From positions 238,545-302,544 of the forward strand of contig NZ_CACSJO010000003.1 in NCBI RefSeq assembly GCF_902706195.1: a stretch of 64,000 nucleotides of DNA, written 5' to 3'. The position numbers and the translations under genes were made by a program. The stretch is from Novosphingobium sp. 18050 (GTDB lineage Bacteria; Pseudomonadota; Alphaproteobacteria; Sphingomonadales; Sphingomonadaceae). The notes beneath the pieces were generated by a model. It worked only from the letters and a program-made list of their open reading frames with translations, did not search any database and was not told the origin of the DNA. Position 1 is the stretch's first letter. Every line of letters starts with the position of its first letter. Shown piece after piece: positions 59,993 to 64,000 of this stretch.

Positions 59993-60100
59993 GATGCCTT
60001 ATTGTGACAAGTCGTTTACTTGGCAAGGCAAACCGGCTCCTGCCTCCCCCGTTTCGTCGCTTCCGGTAAAGCGCAAAACCAGTGAAACGCCGCGGTTCCG

Positions 60101-60862
60101 TCAGATTCCGGCGTACCAGGCGTAAGCGCCGTTATCTTCCCAGTAGCCGCCCTTGCCCCCGTGGATGCCCTCAAGCGATGCCACCGCCTCGATCCGGGCG
60201 ACGAACTTGGCGTGTTTGTAGCCCAGTTGCCGTTCCACCCGCAGCCGCAGCGGCGCTCCGTGAGCCTCTTCGAGAGGCTTGCCGTTCATCGCCCAGGCCA
60301 GGATCGTCTGGGGGTGGAAGGCGTCGACCATGTCGATCGATTCGTAATAGGGCTGGCCGTGGTAAAGGTCGGCGCAGTGGAACACGAGGTAACGCGCCTC
60401 CGGCCGCAGGCGCGCCATGTCGAGCAGCAGGCCAAGACGCGGGCCCTGCCACTGGCCGATCGCGCTCCAGCCTTCGACGCAGTCATGCCGGGTGATCTGG
60501 CGGCGCTGCGGCAGATCGCGCAAGGCCTGGAGCGACAAGGTAAGCGGATGCTCGACCAACCCGCCCAGCATCAGCGACCAGTTGGCGAACCCCTGCGCCA
60601 GATGCTGGCGATAGGCCGGATCGGTAACCTCGCGGCTGCCGTTGGCGCGGAACGCAGGCGACATGTCGACCTCGCGATACTCCCGCGCCAGTGCATTTCG
60701 ACCCAGCACGCGCTGGGTGACGCGGTGGAGGTTCTCGCCGCTTTCCAGCGTCTCGCGGAAAGTGGGATTGTCGAACAGGCGGTCGCAGCCGGGCAGCAGC
60801 AGGCTCCCCGCCCCAGCGGCGCCGGCCCGGATCAGGCCTCGGCGAGAGACGGTGAGGGTCAT
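60101..60862 (-). CDS. Molybdopterin-dependent oxidoreductase (sulfite-oxidase-like, MsrP-type)
   Basis: A 253-aa protein with an N-terminal SRRGLIRAGAAGAGSLLLPG that resembles a Tat or lipoprotein signal (Cys26). The molybdenum-ligand region is RHDCVEGWSAIGQW, and YYESIDMVDAFHPQTIL follows. It overlaps the cytochrome b gene by four bases, which suggests electron transfer between them as in MsrP-MsrQ-like pairs. Confidence 0.85.
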   Translation of the reverse strand: MTLTVSRRGLIRAGAAGAGSLLLPGCDRLFDNPTFRETLESGENLHRVTQRVLGRNALAREYREVDMSPAFRANGSREVTDPAYRQHLAQGFANWSLMLGGLVEHPLTLSLQALRDLPQRRQITRHDCVEGWSAIGQWQGPRLGLLLDMARLRPEARYLVFHCADLYHGQPYYESIDMVDAFHPQTILAWAMNGKPLEEAHGAPLRLRVERQLGYKHAKFVARIEAVASLEGIHGGKGGYWEDNGAYAWYAGI

Positions 60863-61707
60863 GGCCTGCGCTCCCGGGGCAGGCGATACCAGCCGGTCAC
60901 CATCGAGCGAACCTCGTTGAAGGGCCCCGCCAACAGCACCATGACGATGTGAAGCACGAAGAACCCCACCAGCCCCCAGGCGCAGAGGAAATGCACCGAC
61001 CGCGCCGACTGCCGCCCGCCGAACACTTCGGTGACAAACGGCGCCCAGGCATCGGTGCCGGGCGACATGGCCAGCCCGGTGAGGATCATCATCGGCAGCA
61101 GCCCGAACAGCACGCCGGCATAAGCGAGCTTCTGGAGTACCGAATAGTGCAACGCGCTCACCCCGGTCGGAAAGCGCAGGCGGGCATGTTCGCGGATGTC
61201 ATGCCACAAATGCGAAGGCCGCCACTCGGCGCGGGTGATGTGGATGTCCCGGCGGACGTGTCCGGCAATAAGCGACCATGCGAGATAGAACAGCAGCCCG
61301 ACCGCCAGCACCCAGGCGAAGGCAAGGTGCCAGATGCGCCCGATCGCCAGGCTGTAGCGCGAAGGGATCGTTGCCCAATAAGGGAAGGCCCGCCGCTGGA
61401 CCTTTCCGTCCGCGTCAGTCCAGAGGCCGAGCGTACCGGTAGTGTCCCAGCGGTGCCCGGCGATTTCGATATAGCCCTGTTCGCCCCCGCCGCTGCGCGC
61501 CGAGCCGACCTTGAGCCAGGCATTGTCGTAGTTCGCGCCGTATTCGCCCCAGTAAAGGCGCGGGTGGGCATTGAAGATCATCAGCCCGCTCATCAGCATG
61601 ACGAGCAGGGTCACGGCATTGGTCCAGTGCCACAGCCGCGTCGGCCAGCGATGCCGCCGTACCAGCTCGCCGCCTTGCGGGGCAGGAGAGGCGGCCGCCT
61701 CGCTCAC
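60859..61707 (-). CDS. Cytochrome b561-like membrane protein
   Basis: A 282-aa protein from GTG 61707. HRWPTRLWHWTNAVTLLVML, IWHLAFAWVLAVGLLFYLAW, ALHYSVLQKLAYAGVLFGLL and SVHFLCAWGLVGFFVLHIVM carry His residues spaced as b-heme ligands. It probably passes electrons to the molybdopterin enzyme next to it. The upstream carboxymuconolactone-type gene overlaps its start. Confidence 0.85.
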   Translation of the reverse strand: MSEAAASPAPQGGELVRRHRWPTRLWHWTNAVTLLVMLMSGLMIFNAHPRLYWGEYGANYDNAWLKVGSARSGGGEQGYIEIAGHRWDTTGTLGLWTDADGKVQRRAFPYWATIPSRYSLAIGRIWHLAFAWVLAVGLLFYLAWSLIAGHVRRDIHITRAEWRPSHLWHDIREHARLRFPTGVSALHYSVLQKLAYAGVLFGLLPMMILTGLAMSPGTDAWAPFVTEVFGGRQSARSVHFLCAWGLVGFFVLHIVMVLLAGPFNEVRSMVTGWYRLPRERRP

Positions 61708-62336
61708 GCGTGGGCAAGTCCGGGATTGCCACCCTCGAGCGGGATACGCAGAGAGTTCTGGACAAAGGCGGTCGCGACGTACTGGCCGACCATCGTTGGA
61801 AACTCGATCATCTGCGCTTCGTCCCAACTGAGAGCGAGCGTGTCCCAGGTCTGGTTGGAAAGCGCTTTGTCGGCGATCAGTTCCTCCACCCCGCGCAGGA
61901 TTGCCGCTTCGTGCCCGCTCCAGCCGGGCGCCGCAGAGCCAATCCGCACGCGCGAAATCTCCGGCGCGGTCAGGCCAACGCGGTAGGCAATGAAAACGTG
62001 CTGCCCCCATTCGTAGGGTGCGCGGCAGAGCCAGCCCACCCGCAGCACGGCCAGTTCGCGCTCTCGCGCCGGGATCCGGCCGCGAAACAGTACAGCGCCC
62101 ATTTCCATCTGACAGCGGAAAATCTCGGGATGCTTGACCATCGTACGCATGTATTCGGGCACTTCGCCCATTGGCGGTGCCCCGGCCCCGGTGCGCACTG
62201 CAGTGATCAATCCGCGCGAATCCTCGTCGATCGCATCGTCCGCGACGGGCGCAATGCGCGGGGCCATGCCGACGACATGGGCCTCCCGCTGCACGATATC
62301 GAAACCGGGGTCGAAGCCCTCGTCCAAATCCGCCAT
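61704..62336 (-). CDS. Carboxymuconolactone decarboxylase family protein
   Basis: A 210-aa protein with the family helix set: RMVKHPEIF-like MVKHPEIFRCQMEMGAVLF, RERELAVLRVGWLCRAPYEW with a cysteine, and WDEAQMIEFPTMVGQYVATA. It lies in one overlapping leftward unit with the cytochrome and oxidoreductase genes. The substrate is unknown. Confidence 0.88.
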   Translation of the reverse strand: MADLDEGFDPGFDIVQREAHVVGMAPRIAPVADDAIDEDSRGLITAVRTGAGAPPMGEVPEYMRTMVKHPEIFRCQMEMGAVLFRGRIPARERELAVLRVGWLCRAPYEWGQHVFIAYRVGLTAPEISRVRIGSAAPGWSGHEAAILRGVEELIADKALSNQTWDTLALSWDEAQMIEFPTMVGQYVATAFVQNSLRIPLEGGNPGLAHA

Positions 62337-62370
62337 CCCTTCTCTCCCGCCGCTTCGGCGATACCCCGGA

Positions 62371-62787
62371 TCATTCCCCGATCAGGTGGACCGCAACCTG
62401 CCGACGGTGCGCCACAAGCCGATGTTCGGCAAGGTAAATCCCCTGCCACGTGCCCAGCATCATGTGCCCGCCGATGACGGGAATCTGCAGGTTCACCCCG
62501 GTCAGCACGGTTTTGAGGTGAGCGGGCATATCATCCGCCCCTTCATCGTCGTGGGCATAGTGGGAGCCTTCCGGGGCCAGGCGGTCGAACCAGGCGGCAA
62601 GGTCGGTACGCACTTCCCGCGCAGCGTTTTCCTGGATCAGCAGCGAGGCGGACGTGTGCCTGCACAGCAGCGTCAGCAGCCCCTCGGCCACGCCCGTCCC
62701 TTCCAGCCAACCGGCTATCGCCCGCGTGATATCGGTAAAGCCGCGCCCCGGCGTATCGAAGGAAAGGATGGTCGTTGCCTGTCTCAT
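62371..62787 (-). CDS. YjbQ family (UPF0047) protein
   Basis: A 138-aa protein. LLTLLCRHTSASLLIQENAA, AHDDEGADDMPAHLKTVLTG and MMLGTWQGIYLAEHR are the YjbQ signature. Some family members have weak thiamine-phosphate synthase activity. ATG 62787 (MRQATT) is chosen because the upstream in-frame residues are not conserved. Confidence 0.9.
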   Translation of the reverse strand: MRQATTILSFDTPGRGFTDITRAIAGWLEGTGVAEGLLTLLCRHTSASLLIQENAAREVRTDLAAWFDRLAPEGSHYAHDDEGADDMPAHLKTVLTGVNLQIPVIGGHMMLGTWQGIYLAEHRLVAHRRQVAVHLIGE

Positions 62788-62858
62788 TGCGCCACAATCC
62801 TGCAGGCAAGCGCCGCCGCTTTCAACCATGGCGCAAAGAATGGAGAGGGATCGCCCGC

Positions 62859-63659
62859 ATGAATACGAAGTTCTGCAAGGTCGAGACGGACGGCCACGTC
62901 ATGACCGTGACGATCGACCGCCCTGAAATGCGCAACGCCCTTCACGGCGAGGCCAATTTCGAACTCGGCGAAGTGTTCGACCGCTTCGAGGCAGACCCCG
63001 CGCTGTGGGTGGCGATCCTGACCGGCGCGGGCGAAAAGGCCTTCTCCGCCGGCGCGGATTTGCGCACGCCGTCCGACAAGGAAGACCCGCGCGCCTTCAA
63101 GGGCATGCCTGTGCCCGAGACCGGGTTCGCCGGGCTCGTCTGGCGCTTCGATCGCCGCAAGCCGGTGATCGCGGCCGTGAACGGCTTTGCGCTGGGCGGC
63201 GGCTTCGAGGCCGCGCTTGCCTGCGACGTGATCGTGGCTGCCGAAAGCGCCAGCTTCGGGCTAACGGAACCCAAAGTCGGCCTCGCGGCGCTGGGCGGCG
63301 GCATCCAGCGCATCGTCCAGGAACTCGGCCCCAAGCGAGCCCACGCCATGCTTCTGACTGCCCGCCGCGTGCCTGCCGCGCAGGCGCTGGACTGGGGCAT
63401 GGTCGCCGAAGTGGTGCCCGATGCCGACCTTCTCGCCTGTGCGCGCCGCTGGGCAGACGAGATCATCGCCTGCTCACCCTCTTCGATCATCGCCACCAAG
63501 GCGGTGATGCGCTCGTACTACGACCTCGGCATGGAGGCCTCGAACGGGGCGATGTTCACCTTGCCCGAAGTGCACGCGATGTTCACCGGCGCCGACGTGC
63601 GCGAAGGCGGCAAGGCGCTGTTCGAGAAACGCGCCCCGGTCTGGTCCGACCCGCAGTGA
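62859..63659 (+). CDS. Enoyl-CoA hydratase/isomerase family protein
   Basis: A 266-aa crotonase. TIDRPEMRNALH, the oxyanion hole FSAGADLR, and VNGFALGGGFEAALACDVIV and FGLTEPKVGLAALGGGIQRI are conserved. It is followed by a second crotonase gene with a GTGA overlap, suggesting a fatty-acid or aromatic catabolic operon. Confidence 0.92.
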   Translation: MNTKFCKVETDGHVMTVTIDRPEMRNALHGEANFELGEVFDRFEADPALWVAILTGAGEKAFSAGADLRTPSDKEDPRAFKGMPVPETGFAGLVWRFDRRKPVIAAVNGFALGGGFEAALACDVIVAAESASFGLTEPKVGLAALGGGIQRIVQELGPKRAHAMLLTARRVPAAQALDWGMVAEVVPDADLLACARRWADEIIACSPSSIIATKAVMRSYYDLGMEASNGAMFTLPEVHAMFTGADVREGGKALFEKRAPVWSDPQ

Positions 63660-64000
63660 CCGCACCCGTCCTCGTCGAACGCCGCGGCGCGGTCACGCTG
63701 GTCACGCTCAACCGCCCGCAGCGGCGTAACGGCGTGACCCTGGCGATGTGCGAGGCCTTCCATACCGCCGTGCGCGAGGTCGCCGCCAGCGATGCCCGCG
63801 TCGTCGTCCTGAGCGGTGCGGGCGAGAACTTCTGCGTAGGCGCGGACATCGGCGGTGGGATTATCGAAACGGAAACGGGGGACACCCCGCCGGCTACCCC
63901 GCCGGACCCCGCGATCTATCATGCCGCCACCCTGCTCCACACGATGCCTCAGATTACCATCGCCGCCATCGACGGCGGCTGCGCGGGGGCGGGCATGGGT
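63656..64000 (+). CDS. Second enoyl-CoA hydratase family protein (cut by window edge)
   Basis: Starts at GTG 63656 overlapping the previous stop. The visible 115 residues include TLVTLNRPQRRNGVTLAMCE, NFCVGADIGGGI and IAAIDGGCAGAGMG, the crotonase fold up to the second oxyanion-hole region. The rest lies beyond the window. Confidence 0.88.
   Translation, partial: MTAPVLVERRGAVTLVTLNRPQRRNGVTLAMCEAFHTAVREVAASDARVVVLSGAGENFCVGADIGGGIIETETGDTPPATPPDPAIYHAATLLHTMPQITIAAIDGGCAGAGMG

Noticed and set aside
1..64000. CRISPR array or insertion sequence
   Set aside because: No regularly spaced direct repeats of CRISPR length and no transposase gene with terminal inverted repeats were seen. The repeats found are att, arm-site, operator-like or low-complexity.

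Overview
The window comes from a GC-rich alphaproteobacterium, most likely a sphingomonad such as Novosphingobium. The evidence is general gene content (a TonB-dependent siderophore receptor, kdp and kup potassium uptake, wecB/wecC, a GapR-family gene) and the style of the small cationic secreted proteins. No rRNA or taxonomic marker is present, so the genus is an inference.

Layout. 1-1438 is host chromosome: the start of a TonB-dependent receptor gene and an AT-rich intergenic region. 1439-1514 is tRNA-Val (anticodon TAC). From the anticodon loop of this tRNA (1477) to 40199 lies a complete P2-like (Peduovirus-type) prophage of about 38.7 kb, bounded by a perfect 39-bp direct repeat. Its modules from left to right are: a nuclease-fusion cargo gene (1689-3860); a cos-like packaging region full of repeats (about 4000-4560); two small genes; the leftward portal and terminase genes Q and P; a rightward head, lysis and tail-completion operon (O N M L X, putative holin, endolysin, Rz/Rz1, R, S); a low-GC acyltransferase moron on the opposite strand; a second operon (J I H, an SGNH-esterase fibre, a DNA adenine methylase); a third operon (V W FI FII E/E' T U D); and a low-GC four-gene cargo operon (ribbon-helix-helix protein, MT-A70 methyltransferase, a 363-aa unknown protein, a PIN nuclease; about 29578-31980). 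The right part holds the immunity region (HIRAN protein, CI-type S24 repressor, Cro-like protein), an Ogr-like late activator, a primase-helicase, small accessory genes including a GapR homologue, an excisionase-like protein and a tyrosine integrase beside attR.

40200-64000 is host chromosome again: an SLC13 permease, kup, the kdpFABCDE potassium system with two extra small membrane genes in front, a DoxX protein, dcd, a lipoprotein, wecB-wecC, several secreted proteins, a CDP-alcohol phosphatidyltransferase, a molybdopterin oxidoreductase/cytochrome b/carboxymuconolactone-decarboxylase-family cluster, a YjbQ protein and two enoyl-CoA hydratases, the last cut by the window edge.

How it fits together. 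A dyad (CATTTYGCT, 8-nt spacer, AGCGAAATG) occurs exactly three times, in front of the three late operons, and the phage encodes an Ogr/Delta zinc-finger activator, so this is the probable late-gene switch. The repressor has the Ala-Gly, Ser and Lys expected of an SOS-cleavable repressor. Cargo sits where temperate phages usually carry it (beside cos/att, between tail operons, and between D and the immunity region) and consists of nucleases, a modification enzyme and a surface-modifying acyltransferase. The best candidate for an undescribed system is the RHH / MT-A70 / unknown / PIN operon, whose first gene is preceded by four 8-bp-phased GCATGC boxes. The second is the 723-aa protein that joins a PD-(D/E)XK-like domain to a PIN-like domain.
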